A stretch of 64,000 nucleotides of DNA from Berghia stephanieae (Eukaryota > Mollusca > Gastropoda > Nudibranchia > Aeolidiidae). Under the pieces are notes generated by a model. That model had not been told where the DNA came from. It searched no databases and worked only from the letters and a program-made list of their open reading frames with translations. This document shows positions 31,050-39,923 of the stretch, in pieces (position 1 is the stretch's first letter; each line of letters opens with the position of its first letter). Position numbers and translations under genes: made by a program. The DNA lies in NCBI GenBank assembly GCA_034508935.3, contig CM067453.1, positions 27,504,473 through 27,568,472 of the forward strand, given 5' to 3'.

Positions 31050-31181
31050 TTCGTTTTTTATGGTATTTTGTAATGTTTGAAGTAAGTCTTGGTTGTCGAG
31101 CTCTTTAGAAGGGGTAGATTGGGGGGAAGGAATATTTTCGAAATTATCCGAGTTTCTTTTTGCGTCCTTTCGGCATCTTGC

Positions 31182-31848
31182 CCAAATTGGGGCGGTTTGT
31201 GTCTTTTCTAAAAAAAATTAATTACCTATATTGGGCGGTTTTAATCATTCAGTATCGTCAATGTAGGTTAAAAAACAACATTTATGGTGAAAAAATTTAA
31301 TTATCTGTGTTGATACCCATTTTGCGACCTAATTTGGGGGTCTGACATAAAAAAATATAACAGTCTTGTGGCAAACCTTCTACAAAAACTATGAAGGAAT
31401 GACCTCCATATTCTTCCCTCTTGTCAACATAGAGATTTTGAGGTTTTAGTTAATGGAATTTTTATTAGAGCATTACAAAGTTGAGAATCAAAATGTTATG
31501 ACAAAATTGACCTTAAAAAATCAGAATTAGGATTATAATTCAAAATTCACATATCTTATCAAAAGGAAACTCTCTGACGTGACATAACACATTATCTCTG
31601 TGATAACTGTGGACATTTTCAGACAATTTCATTGAATAGATTCTGAGAGACGTTTGATACAGTTTCCCATACTCTTAGAAAAATGACATATTGAGAAAAT
31701 AGCAAAATGGCTTCCCGTTTTTCACACTTTTCTTAGTACCTGTACCATAATCGACTGTGTTTTTGTGCCTTTAAAGTCTACTTTAAGAATTTGGACTTCA
31801 ATTTTATTATTTCTAAGATAATAAAATATTATTTTCCACCAAAATCTC
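31182..31848 (-). repeat. R650 dispersed repeat, copy 2
   Basis: Reverse complement of 4,610-5,275, with the end CAAACCGCCCC merging into the LINE's 5' end. The other edge abuts a T1 right end at 31,849. Either the LINE's 5' UTR or an older repeat interrupted by the LINE. Confidence 0.75.
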
Positions 31849-31908
31849 AACGCGGATGGCAAAAACAATAACAAAGGCCTGAGTGACGTCATCTGCATAC
31901 TATCTATA
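31849..31908 (+). repeat. T1 right-end fragment
   Basis: AACGCGGATGGCAAAAACAA, GAGTGACGTCATCTGCATAC, TATCTATA. The left two thirds are missing at the R650 junction. Confidence 0.8.
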
Positions 31909-32014
31909 GGGAGTCTTTAAAAATTGATAATTTTACTCCAACACCATAATCAAGACTGACTGTCTGTATGGAATGAAGGCAAAGCCATCTGAAGTACTTG
32001 TCACCCCAAGCAGC

Positions 32015-32220
32015 AATGCCAACCGAGTCATCGATTTGTTGCTGTCCAACCATTGGATAATTCTTTATTAAGTGTCAACACGCTGCTTTGTTCATGAAAG
32101 TTGTAAACATACCCATGGGTCAAGCTGAACGAAATATATATTGTGTTCGAAAATTGTGGACACGTTTCACTATGTAGGTCACTTTGAGCACATGTTGCAA
32201 TGTGACCCAACTAAGAAGGA
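32015..32220 (-). repeat. Dispersed repeat shared with 39,690-39,900
   Basis: The complement of AACACGCTGCTTTGTTCATG and AAACATACCCATGGGTCAAG matches GTATGTTTATAACATTTGTA and AACAAAGCAGCGTGTTTACA near 39,830. Another shared part is TGAGCACATGTTGCAATGTGAC. Confidence 0.6.
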
Positions 32221-32249
32221 ACGATATTGACACCAAGTTCTCACTAGAT

Positions 32250-32442
32250 TATAGATAGAACGAAGTTGACGTCACTCAGGTTTTTGTTATTGCTTTTTGC
32301 CATCCGCGTTTATGAGTAATTCTAACTAAACTGTATTAACCAGACTATAAACGTTCATGGTTACACACAGTTTTGTGTGTTGGTCCGTTATACTTCCGGA
32401 TGGCCATGTTGTGAGCTGCTTAGCCAACGCATGCTATCTATA
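32250..32442 (-). mobile_element. T1 MITE
   Basis: TATAGATAGAACGAAGTTGA to GCTTAGCCAACGCATGCTATC-TATA. All family landmarks are present. Confidence 0.85.
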
Positions 32443-32519
32443 AAGATTCAAGGTTACACATAGTTTTGTGTGTTGGTCACGTCATATTTCCAGATGGCAA
32501 TGCTGTGGGTTTTTTAGAG
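32443..32519 (-). repeat. T1 half-element
   Basis: TTCAAGGTTACACATAGTTT, TTGTGTGTTGGTCACGT and CCAGATGGCAATGCTGTGGG, with no terminal GATAG. It is interrupted by the T2 element that starts at 32,522. Confidence 0.65.
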
Positions 32520-32521
32520 GC

Positions 32522-32807
32522 TTCAACAGTCGTGACGTCACTTCCCTCGTAATGACGCATAGTAACTTAGTAACTGGTTCTAAACTATCGACTCAATGGC
32601 GGACGCCTTTATGAAATACTTCTCCAACGAGCATAAAAGTGTATCCAGAGTAGAAAAACATAAATCTGATCATGTTTTGACTTTTATACATTCTGATCAC
32701 ATAACATGTGAAAAAGTTTAGCCAGCATGAATAATAAAATGTACCGATTTTTCTTGTTTAGAACCATCCTGCTGGTTGCTTGGCGGACGTGACATCAGGC
32801 TATTTAA
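32522..32807 (+). mobile_element. T2 element
   Basis: TTCAACAGTCGTGACGTCAC to GACGTGACATCAGGCTATTTAA. ATG at 32,596. The frame reads MADAFMKYFSNEHKSVS, then EKHKSDHVLTFIHSDH, and closes after 42 codons. Confidence 0.75.
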
Positions 32808-32879
32808 TCTATCGCTCAGTTATTTCTAATACTTAGACAGCCATTCTAAATATTAGTTGTCACTTAATTATCAATTAGA

Positions 32880-33088
32880 TTATAAACGTTTAAGATTACA
32901 CATACTTTTGTGAATTGGCACGTTATATCGGGCGCGTGGATATTGTTAGTATTTTACCTAAACGCATAGCATTGATAAATGTTCAAGGTTACACATCGTG
33001 TTTTCTGTTGTTACGTTACATACGTCTGGCGGATGTTGTTAGTATTTTATTTAAAACGCATATCATCAATCGAGATCATCAATGGCTC
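32880..33088 (-). repeat. Two T1-related divergent fragments
   Basis: AAACGTTTAAGATTACACAT with ACCTAAACGCATAGCATTG, then GTTCAAGGTTACACATCG with GCGGATGTTGTTAGTATTTT. Same subfamily as 48,713. Confidence 0.55.
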
Positions 33089-33089
33089 A

Positions 33090-33284
33090 ATAGACAGTAT
33101 GCACTCGGCTAAGAAGCTCACAACATTGCCATCCGGAAGTATAACGGACCAACACCCAAAACTCAGTGTGACCATAAACTCTTATAGTCTGGATAATGCA
33201 GCTTAGTGAGAATTATCCATAAATGTGGATGGCAAAAAGCAATAACAAAGACCCGAGTGACGTCAATTTCATGCTATCAATATA
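33090..33284 (+). mobile_element. T1 MITE
   Basis: AATAGACAGTATGCACTCGG through CATTGCCATCCGGAAGTATA to GAGTGACGTCAATTTCATGC. Ends are slightly decayed. Confidence 0.8.
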
Positions 33285-33866
33285 TTGTGAGAAAAACTCA
33301 CAAACTGTGAAGCTGATCGACTTCGGCTGCTAGGCATACATAAATGTAGCTGTGGATAAGAATCAGAACTTGCAAAGAAGGAGATGATAAAGGGGGCGGA
33401 AAAAAAGGGGGGGGGGGGGGGCGGTTGGATGAAATTTGTTCTCTAATTGAACAAACATCCATCCCTTGATTTGAAGATCATTCATCATGAGATGGCAAAA
33501 TGTTTTTACAAGGTCTAGCGTTTGTGTGTGTTTTAAATCGGATTTAAGCATTGCATGAAAGGAGCCTCATGTTCCTTCAAAGAACGATAATACTATTATT
33601 TCGTATTATCTTCGCTGTATTTATCTCCCTCTTTACACAGTAAATAGAAGACAGTTTAATGGGCTTCATTAGAGTCAGACTCCATTTCATTTTTAACGTA
33701 GAAAAAAACAAAAACAAACAAAAATAAGTTTCTAAAACATCAACTTGAGCTTTTTGATATCTCGCTGGGATCAAGTCAAAGTGCTGAAAGTGTTATACGA
33801 GGGGGGGGGGGGGGGGGGGTCAAACCACCTGTAATACTTTACATGAAGGGCGAGACAGGACGCCTG
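33285..33866. other. Unassigned interval with two poly-G tracts
   Basis: Nothing recognised apart from G runs at 33,410-33,422 and 33,802-33,819. Confidence 0.5.
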
Positions 33867-34048
33867 TGAGTTTGTTCGTTAGTAGAGCTCAAGGAAGCAA
33901 GTGATCTCATTGGTTGAATGAACTGTTGAACACAACTCACGATTTGTTTTCTTTTGTGGCCAAAAACAACTTGTCTTTCGACGATCATTTTTGGTCAGTG
34001 TCAGGCTATAAGTTAACGATGGCGATGGGTTGATCGTAGCCATCGTAA
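33867..34048 (-). mobile_element. T7 MITE, partly truncated
   Basis: Inverted T7: CACAACTCACGATTTGTTTT, TTTTGGTCAGTGTCAGGCTA, TAAGTTAACGATGGCGATG. The far inverted repeat is not evident. Confidence 0.65.
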
Positions 34049-34051
34049 ACA

Positions 34052-34218
34052 TATAGATAGTTCGAAGATGACGTCACTCAGGCCTTTGTTATTGTTTTTG
34101 CCATCCGCGTTTGTGAGTTGTCTCATAACTGTATCCTGACTATAAATCATGGTTACAAAGTTTGGTGTTGGTCGTATACTTCGAGCAGTTGTAAATCCTT
34201 GGCAGGATTCTATCTATA
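34052..34218 (-). mobile_element. T1 MITE with many small deletions
   Basis: Starts TATAGATAGTTCGAAGATGA and ends TATCTATA, but the interior (TACAAAGTTTGGTGTTGGTC, GTATACTTCGAGCAGTTG) lacks single bases at many places. The pattern suggests consensus errors as much as decay. Confidence 0.7.
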
Positions 34219-34367
34219 TAGTATGAGATGACTCATAGCTGTTATTTTTCATCGTTTGTGATGTTCATAATGTATACCTGACTATAAGTTCATGGTTCCG
34301 TTGTGTTGTCCTTATACTTCCGGATGGCAATGTTGTGAACTCCTTGGCCAAGCGCATTCTATCTATA
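34217..34367 (-). mobile_element. T1 MITE, shortened
   Basis: A degraded first half (GAGATGACTCATAGC, ATCGTTTGTGATGTTC) followed by a clean second half TATACTTCCGGATGGCAATG and GCCAAGCGCATTCTATC. Shares the junction TATATA with the previous copy. Confidence 0.65.
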
Positions 34368-34465
34368 AATCGTAACCGTAATGATTTCAAGCTTACAATA
34401 ATAATTTGTGACGTCAAATTATCAAGTGTTAAATTTCACTTTAAAAAAGTAAGATATCCTTTATG

Positions 34466-34506
34466 TGCGGCTATGTGGTCTTGTGGTATGACACTCGCTT
34501 TCGGAT
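34466..34506 (+). repeat. SINE-A head fragment
   Basis: GTGCGGCTATGTGGTCTTGT and GACACTCGCTTTCGGAT, then an abrupt switch to T1 sequence. Confidence 0.8.
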
Positions 34507-34652
34507 AAAGTTAACGTCACTCAGGTCTTTGTTATTGTTTTATTTATTTTATTTTTTTGCCATCCACGTTTATGAGTAATTCTCACAAAACTGTATTATC
34601 CAGACTATAAACTTTCATGGTTACACATAGTTGTGTGTGTTGGTCCATTATA
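34507..34652 (-). repeat. T1 fragment, terminal part missing
   Basis: AAGTTAACGTCACTCAGGTC to TGTGTTGGTCCATTATA. The GCGCTTGGC end is replaced by the next T1 copy. Confidence 0.75.
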
Positions 34653-34835
34653 GATAGTATGCACTTGGCTAAGAAGCTCACAACATTGCCATCCGGAAGT
34701 TTAACGGACCAACACACAAAACTATGTGTTCATACAGTTAAGTGAGAATTACTCATAAACGCGGATGGCAAAAAAACAAAAACAACAAAAAACAATAACA
34801 ATGGCCTGAGTGACGCCAACTTCATTCTATCTATA
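34649..34835 (+). mobile_element. T1 MITE
   Basis: TATAGATAGTATGCACTTGG to TCATTCTATCTATA. Its final TATA is also the first TATA of the next copy. Confidence 0.85.
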
Positions 34836-35376
34836 GATAGTATGCGCTTGGTTAAGAAACTCATAACATTGCCATCCGGAAGTGTAACGGACCAACACAC
34901 AAAACTGTGTTTGTTTGTTGTTTATTTGTTGCTTTAGGTCTCTTCCAACACAATTGAGGTTATATGAGAGACCGCTGAAACAAAAAAACAAGCAATCTAA
35001 CAAAAATAGTACAAATGTAAATCAAAATCATAACCTAAAGATATCATAAGCTAAATTATAAATAACCAAGAACAAACAGGCAGAAGATTCACAGAAAAAA
35101 AAATATCCCTGTCAAAAATACAATCACAAACCAAAGAAGCAGGATAGGCTAGTAAAGAGAAGAAGAAACGACATCACGATCGGATCGTACACCCATGCGA
35201 ACATCATAGGTATATGATTCAAGGGTGATGCTCCCATCCAACCACCCGCTCAAAACTGTGTGTATCCATGAACGTTTATAGTCGGGTTAATACAGTTCAG
35301 TGAGCATAACTCATAAACGCGGATGGCAAAAAACAAAAACAAAGACCTGAGTGACGTCATCTTCGAATTATCTATA
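34832..35376 (+). mobile_element. T1 MITE split by a 340 bp insertion
   Basis: TATAGATAGTATGCGCTTGG up to CACAAAACTGTGT at about 34,913, then foreign sequence, then the element resumes CAAAACTGTGTGTATCCATG at about 35,251 and ends TATCTATA. CAAAACTGTGT is present on both sides of the insert. Confidence 0.85.
34914..35250. mobile_element. Retroposon-like insertion inside T1
   Basis: About 337 bp flanked by an 11 bp direct repeat CAAAACTGTGT. Starts T-rich (TTTGTTTGTTGTTTATTTG), then GTCTCTTCCAACACAATTGA and CGACATCACGATCGGATCG. Target duplication length fits LINE/SINE-type integration. No pol III box was recognised and no second copy was seen. Confidence 0.65.
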
Positions 35377-35431
35377 TCTACTTCCATATGGCAATGTTGT
35401 GAGCTTATCAGCCAAGCGCATGTTATCTATA
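35373..35431 (-). repeat. T1 fragment
   Basis: CTTCCATATGGCAATGTTGT and GCCAAGCGCATGTTATC-TATA, sharing TATA with the copy on each side. Confidence 0.75.
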
Positions 35432-35621
35432 GATAGATTGCGCTTGGCTAAGAAGCTCATAACATTGCCATCCGGAAGTATAACGGACGAACACACAAAA
35501 CTGGAGTATCCATGAACGTTTATAGTCAGGTTAAGACAGTTCAGTGAGCATTACTTATAAACGCAGATGGCAAAAAAACAATAACAAAGACGTGATTGAC
35601 GTCATCTTCATTCTATCTGTA
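35428..35621 (+). mobile_element. T1 MITE
   Basis: TATAGATAGATTGCGCTTGG to GATTGACGTCATCTTCATTC, end TATCTGTA. Confidence 0.85.
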
Positions 35622-35679
35622 GCGGGAAGAAATTGTATGTATTTTATTAAAGCCCATACATCAATACATACATGCCATG

Positions 35680-35765
35680 TTTACCGACTTGACATTGAAA
35701 ACCCATATACGGAAGGAGCCCCTGAGTTTCATGTCTCCATCATTTTAGACTGTATTTATGCCGCT
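35680..35765 (+). repeat. Dispersed repeat shared with 2,100-2,195
   Basis: ATGTTTACCGACTTGACATTG and GAGCCCCTGAGTTTCATG. Confidence 0.5.
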
Positions 35766-35830
35766 CGATAAGACACTAGAATTTATCCTAAGTTTTATTT
35801 CAAAATAATTAGTAACTTCCATTGTCCGCA

Positions 35831-36020
35831 TCAACACCATTCCGGTATGATACCGTTTTAGAGACGGTAGGTCACATATCGGTGGGTCACAAAGCGGTGG
35901 TCGGTGGATCAAATTTCAGAAGTCCCGATTTTCACGATCGGCGGATCAAAACTCTAAAGTCTAGAATTAAGGACTTTGTGCACCATGTTTTATTGAATTT
36001 TGGACGGATCGGACCTCCGA
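35831..36020 (+). repeat. T6 repeat copy
   Basis: TCAACACCATTCCGGTATGA, GGTCGGTGGATCAAATTTC, CCCGATTTTCACGATCGGCG, TTTTGGACGGATCGGACCTC. Confidence 0.75.
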
Positions 36021-36106
36021 CAATATTGTACTTCGTAATTTCCACTAGCTTTACTTTTCACACAGCAATAATAAAGGCGTTGGGTTTTTATATTAAATCT
36101 TGTTAT

Positions 36107-36198
36107 TGATACATTGCGTCTATCCAAAAAGCTCACAACACCCACCAGCCGGATATACACATACCAACACATAAAACTAAAGTGTTACCCCGAACGTT
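36107..36198 (+). repeat. T1-related divergent fragment
   Basis: ACATTGCGTCTATCCAAAAA, GCTCACAACACCCACCAGCC and ACATACCAACACATAAAACT match the left half of the T1-like subfamily. Confidence 0.5.
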
Positions 36199-36375
36199 AA
36201 TAGATAGTTCTAAGATGACGTCACTCAGGTCTTTGTTATTCTTTTTTTTTGCCATCCGCGTTTATGAGTAATTATCACTAAACTGTATTAACGTGCCTAT
36301 AAACGTTCATGTTGGTCCGTTATACTTCCAGATGGCAATGTTATGAGTTTTTTGGCCAAGCGCATACTATCTATA
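36199..36375 (-). mobile_element. T1 MITE
   Basis: TAGATAGTTCTAAGATGACG to GCCAAGCGCATACTATC-TATA. A short piece around TTACACACAG is deleted. Confidence 0.8.
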
Positions 36376-36454
36376 GAGAGTATGCGCTTGGCTAAGAAGC
36401 TCATAACATTGCCATCATAAAGACCCGTGTGACGTCATCTTCGAACTATCTATA
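36372..36454 (+). mobile_element. T1 MITE with internal deletion
   Basis: TATAGAGAGTATGCGCTTGG to CATTGCCATC, then directly AAAGACCCGTGTGACGTCAT and CTATCTATA. About 110 bp of the middle is missing. It forms a palindromic junction with the previous copy. Confidence 0.8.
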
Positions 36455-36550
36455 GTCTGTTTGATACAATTTAGTGAGTACTACTCATAAAAAGGCTGAA
36501 TAAAAACAACAAAAAATAGTTGAGTGACGTGAATTTCGTTCTTTCTATAT
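36455..36550 (+). repeat. T1 right-half relative
   Basis: GTTTGATACAATTTAGTGAG, AAGGCTGAATAAAAACAAC and GAGTGACGTGAATTTCGTTC. Confidence 0.55.
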
Positions 36551-36556
36551 ATATAA

Positions 36557-36587
<31 letters not shown>

Positions 36588-36651
36588 TATAGATATATAG
36601 ATGGATAGATGGATAGACAAAGAAATAGATAGCTAGACAGACAGACAGACC

Positions 36652-36727
<76 letters not shown>

Positions 36728-36784
36728 GATAGATAGATAGATAGAAGAGATAGATAGAAGAGATAGCAAGAAAGAAGAGAGAGA

Positions 36785-36838
<54 letters not shown>
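36545..36838. repeat. (GATA)n followed by (GA)n microsatellite
   Basis: GATA units dominate 36,555-36,745 and GA units 36,770-36,838. It begins exactly where a T1-like right end stops, so it may have grown from the GATAG terminus. Confidence 0.95.
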
Positions 36839-36841
<3 letters not shown>

Positions 36842-37114
36842 GAGTTGCCAAGGCCTATTATTATGGAAATTGAAATCATTTTATCCCACGAGATAATTCA
36901 AAATGGATCAAAATTTCACTTGACATTCACGCTCCGTGTCTCCTGTCAATAAACAATCACGAGAAAAAGCTACACAACACAAGCCGCACATTAAATCATT
37001 CCAGTGCTTATCTGCATGGTAATAAATGGAGACATCAAAAGTATATTTTAAGAAAAAAAAATGTGAGGGTTTGTCTAACAAAAATATTACAATGGAAAGG
37101 CAATGGGTGGAAAC

Positions 37115-37152
37115 AATGGACGTTTCAGGTAAAAATCCTTCGTCAGCAAAAC
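37115..37152 (-). ncRNA. Hammerhead-like ribozyme core (Penelope-type)
   Basis: The minus strand reads GCTGACGAAGGATTTTTACC then TGAAACGTCC: exact CTGANGA, a stem AGG/CCT with an A/T loop, and an exact GAAA box. This layout is typical of hammerheads at Penelope-like retroelement ends. Helices I and III were not fully traced. Confidence 0.5.
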
Positions 37153-37265
37153 AATAAACAAAGAACGTAGGAAAGAATGTTTAAAAGGAATTGTAGAGTC
37201 TGTATTCCTGGAGTAAGAATAATGCTACAATTCTCACTGCATTTTGTTTTATTTATCTTTCAATA

Positions 37266-37560
37266 GTGCGACTATGTGGTCTTGTGGTATGACGCTCGCT
37301 TTCGGATCGGAAGGTTCTGGGTTCGAGCCCCGCTCAGCGCATAGTTCAGTTCTCGGAGAAGACTTTACTCACATTCTCTCAACGTACTCAGGTGTAAAAT
37401 GAGTACCTAGTCGTCATCAGCGTTATCTCTGTCGAAAAAAATGTAATATCACCTAATAGGCGTTGTGTCTCGTTCTACATGATATGTATTTTGGTCAGGG
37501 ACCTTTTGTAAAGCGCTTTGGGCACATTTATTGGATATTGCGCTATATAAAAGCTCAAGT
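37266..37560 (+). repeat. SINE-A, full copy
   Basis: GTGCGACTATGTGGTCTTGT, GGGTTCGAGCCCCGCTCAGC (B box), AAATGAGTACCTAGTCGTCA, TTGCGCTATATAAAAGCTCA. Confidence 0.9.
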
Positions 37561-37712
37561 TTGTGTGTTTAAGATCACCAACCATGAGCTGCTTATTCTC
37601 TATCGTCAGTCATTTTGGGAGTATTGAAAGAGAGGCATAAAGTAATGCCTAGGACGAGAAGCGAATCAAAGTTAAATTGATCTGAAATATAACATTTAAC
37701 TACTTTTAAAAG

Positions 37713-37748
37713 CCCCCCCCCCCCCCCCCCCCCCCTCACACACACACC

Positions 37749-37785
<37 letters not shown>
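37713..37785. repeat. Poly-C then (CA)n
   Basis: A run of more than 20 C followed by CA units. It directly precedes a T4 element. Confidence 0.95.
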
Positions 37786-37788
<3 letters not shown>

Positions 37789-37790
37789 GA

Positions 37791-38039
37791 CTGCCGTACT
37801 CTGGAAAAACCCATATTTGAAAATTTGACCAGAAAATTCGACCTTCAAATATCGATCGATATAAATGACCCTCATCTTGGATAAAAACAAACAAGAAACT
37901 CCCAAACCTGGGACACTGCGAAGACCCAAGTTTGAGAGGTTTTTTTTTCCAAGATGAGGGTCATTTAAATCGGTCACTATTTGAAGGTCGATTTTTCTGG
38001 CCAAATTTTCAAATATGGGTTTTATCCAGAGTACGACAG
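37791..38039. mobile_element. T4 palindrome, longest copy
   Basis: Outer ends CTGCCGTACTCTGGAAAAAC and TTTTATCCAGAGTACGACAG. Arms: ATATCGATCGATATAAATGA / TCATTTAAATCGGTCACTAT, CTCATCTTGG / CCAAGATGAG, CAAACCTGGGACAC at the centre. Nearly the whole 249 bp can fold into one hairpin. Confidence 0.9.
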
Positions 38040-38120
38040 AAGAGGCAATATACACTGTCATCAAAAGGCAAAAATATCTTTTGTGTGGAAGAAAAAAAAG
38101 AGGGGGGGGGGGGGGGGGGG

Positions 38121-38735
38121 AAGAGAAAGAAGTTGTTTATTCATTCTAGAATGCCGAGTATATAAATCATTCCGGTAAGAATCAATATCTTGTCACGTGA
38201 CATCAATTTTCAATTCAAAGTGAATGATTATTAGTTTTCTTGCGGCGATTTATCACCAAAAGAAGCAAAACAAACAAGCAAACAGAGAAACAATCAAATA
38301 AACAAACAAGCGTGGTAACTCTTCAGGGTTGAAATCCGTGAATACCAACAAGGTTGCCTCGGGCTTGGACGCCGTTCCCGCCAAAATGTGACCAATCATA
38401 TCAAAACGGAATTATTTCCGGGTGAATCTTCAACGTCAATCATACAAGTCGCAACTCATTCCGTCCAGCCGAAGATAATCGTGAGTGCGATACCGCGAAG
38501 TGAGATAAAGAGATGGGTAGGTAGGTAGACAGACAGACGGACGGATGGATAGATAGATATATAGAAATATAGATGATCTGATTATAATGGTATGACATTA
38601 CCTTGGCGTGTCACGTATCCATCCGTTATCAAACTGTAAATCCGTCGTGAATTTTTTTGTTGAATAATATTTGGCGTGTTTGTCATGTTCGCCGAAAATT
38701 GTTGAGGTGTGGACCCACCATTAGGATAAAGGACT
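38121..38735. other. Unassigned interval
   Basis: Nothing recognised. Short GATA units near 38,545. Confidence 0.5.
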
Positions 38736-38739
38736 TAAT

Positions 38740-38905
38740 AGAGCAAGGGTGGATGATCTTTCTTGACGACCAGCATAAATTTAGGCTAGAAAATATAAGA
38801 TGCCATCACTCTTAACCCAGAAGGTCAATTACACAAGGTATTTATCCAGTCCTCTGGAAAAGTGGTTTTACACTTCCAGTGTGATTGGAACCAGTTTTCT
38901 ATTTG
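38740..38905 (+). repeat. T8 dispersed repeat, uninterrupted
   Basis: GGTGGATGATCTTTCTTGAC, TTTAGGCTAGAAAATATAAG, TGCCATCACTCTT and TTTATCCAGTCCTCTGGAAA. The same order occurs at 43,838-44,312 around a SINE-A. Confidence 0.7.
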
Positions 38906-38932
38906 TTTGTTGACACATCACGCTTTTGTTCC

Positions 38933-39209
38933 TAATAGTCTGATGTCACGTCGCCCAGATATTGGTTCTAAACAAAGAAAACCGGTACTTTTTATTCTTT
39001 ATGCTGGCTAGAACTTTTCATATGTCTTGTGATCAGAATGTGTAAAAGTCAAAACATGATCAGATTTATGTTTTTTTCCCCCTCTGGATACGCGTTTATG
39101 CGCGTCGGAGAAATATTTCATAAGGGCGTCCGCCATTGTTCCGATATTTAGAGCCAGTTACTAAGTTACCATGCGTCACTATAAGGGAAGTGACGTTACG
39201 ACTGTTGAA
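38933..39209 (-). mobile_element. T2 element
   Basis: Inverted copy: TAATAGTCTGATGTCACGTC at the low end, GTGACGTTACGACTGTTGAA at the high end. The minus-strand ATG near 39,136 opens MADALMKYFSDAHKRVS with KSDHVLTFTHSDH, closing after about 44 codons. Confidence 0.75.
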
Positions 39210-39689
39210 GCGCATTAAAAGTAAAATTGATCCAAACAATGAATTTCACATTTTTACTACACACAAAACTGTATTCTTTCTTCTTTATAGAATAAATAAA
39301 TTAAACCCAGGTGTCAAAAATGAATAAAGTTTAAGCATCTCGATCAGCCCGTTTTATGACGATGGGTCACAACTAGATAATTATAAAGGACATTTACAGA
39401 CTGAAACAATATTTGCACATAACATAAAGCACCCAGATCAATGAAATCATAAACTCTAACGAATATTCCACACCACAATTTTCACGAAATTTTAAAACAG
39501 GGATCTTTTCGTCCTCTGCATTCTGACTGGCACACGAACCAGACATACAATGGGGACGACCGGACGTGAACTTATTTGTGAACACATCAGATGTGTTCAA
39601 ATCGTTAGTCACATTGCATAATGTGTTAAAAGTGACATGTTTGCAATTGCCTAAAATATACCATTGAATTCAATGGGCATGATCTCTAT

Positions 39690-39900
39690 ATTAACTTTCC
39701 ATGTGCTCGAGGTCATTGGTCACATTGCAAAATGTGCTCAATGACCGACTTAGTGAAAAGTGTTCACACCTTTTAAATATCTAACATCATGATTGTCATT
39801 TTATTCAGCTTTACACATAGGTATGTTTATAACATTTGTAAACAAAGCAGCGTGTTTACATTTGTTAAGATATATCCAATCGTTGATCATGTGGTTGATG
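39690..39900 (+). repeat. Dispersed repeat shared with 32,015-32,220
   Basis: GTCACATTGCAAAATGTGCT, TATTCAGCTTTACACATAGG and AACAAAGCAGCGTGTTTACA. An additional partial copy of the first part stands at 39,607-39,625. Confidence 0.6.
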
Positions 39901-39923
39901 ACCTGGTTGGACGAAAACATGAA

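Larger units (their letters stand above)
27317..31181 (-). mobile_element. Near-complete CR1/jockey-like LINE
   Basis: Order on the minus strand: ORF1 (coiled coil plus RRM-like block), apurinic-type endonuclease, reverse transcriptase, short 3' UTR, CA/TG repeat. Only one shift (between endonuclease and RT) and one in-frame TGA (between ORF1 and ORF2) interrupt about 3.7 kb, so the insertion is young. The 5' boundary is uncertain because the R650 repeat continues from it. Confidence 0.85.

Noticed and set aside
36481-36879. 132-residue Ser/Leu/Tyr/Ile-rich minus-strand ORF
   Set aside because: Translation of GATA and GA microsatellites.
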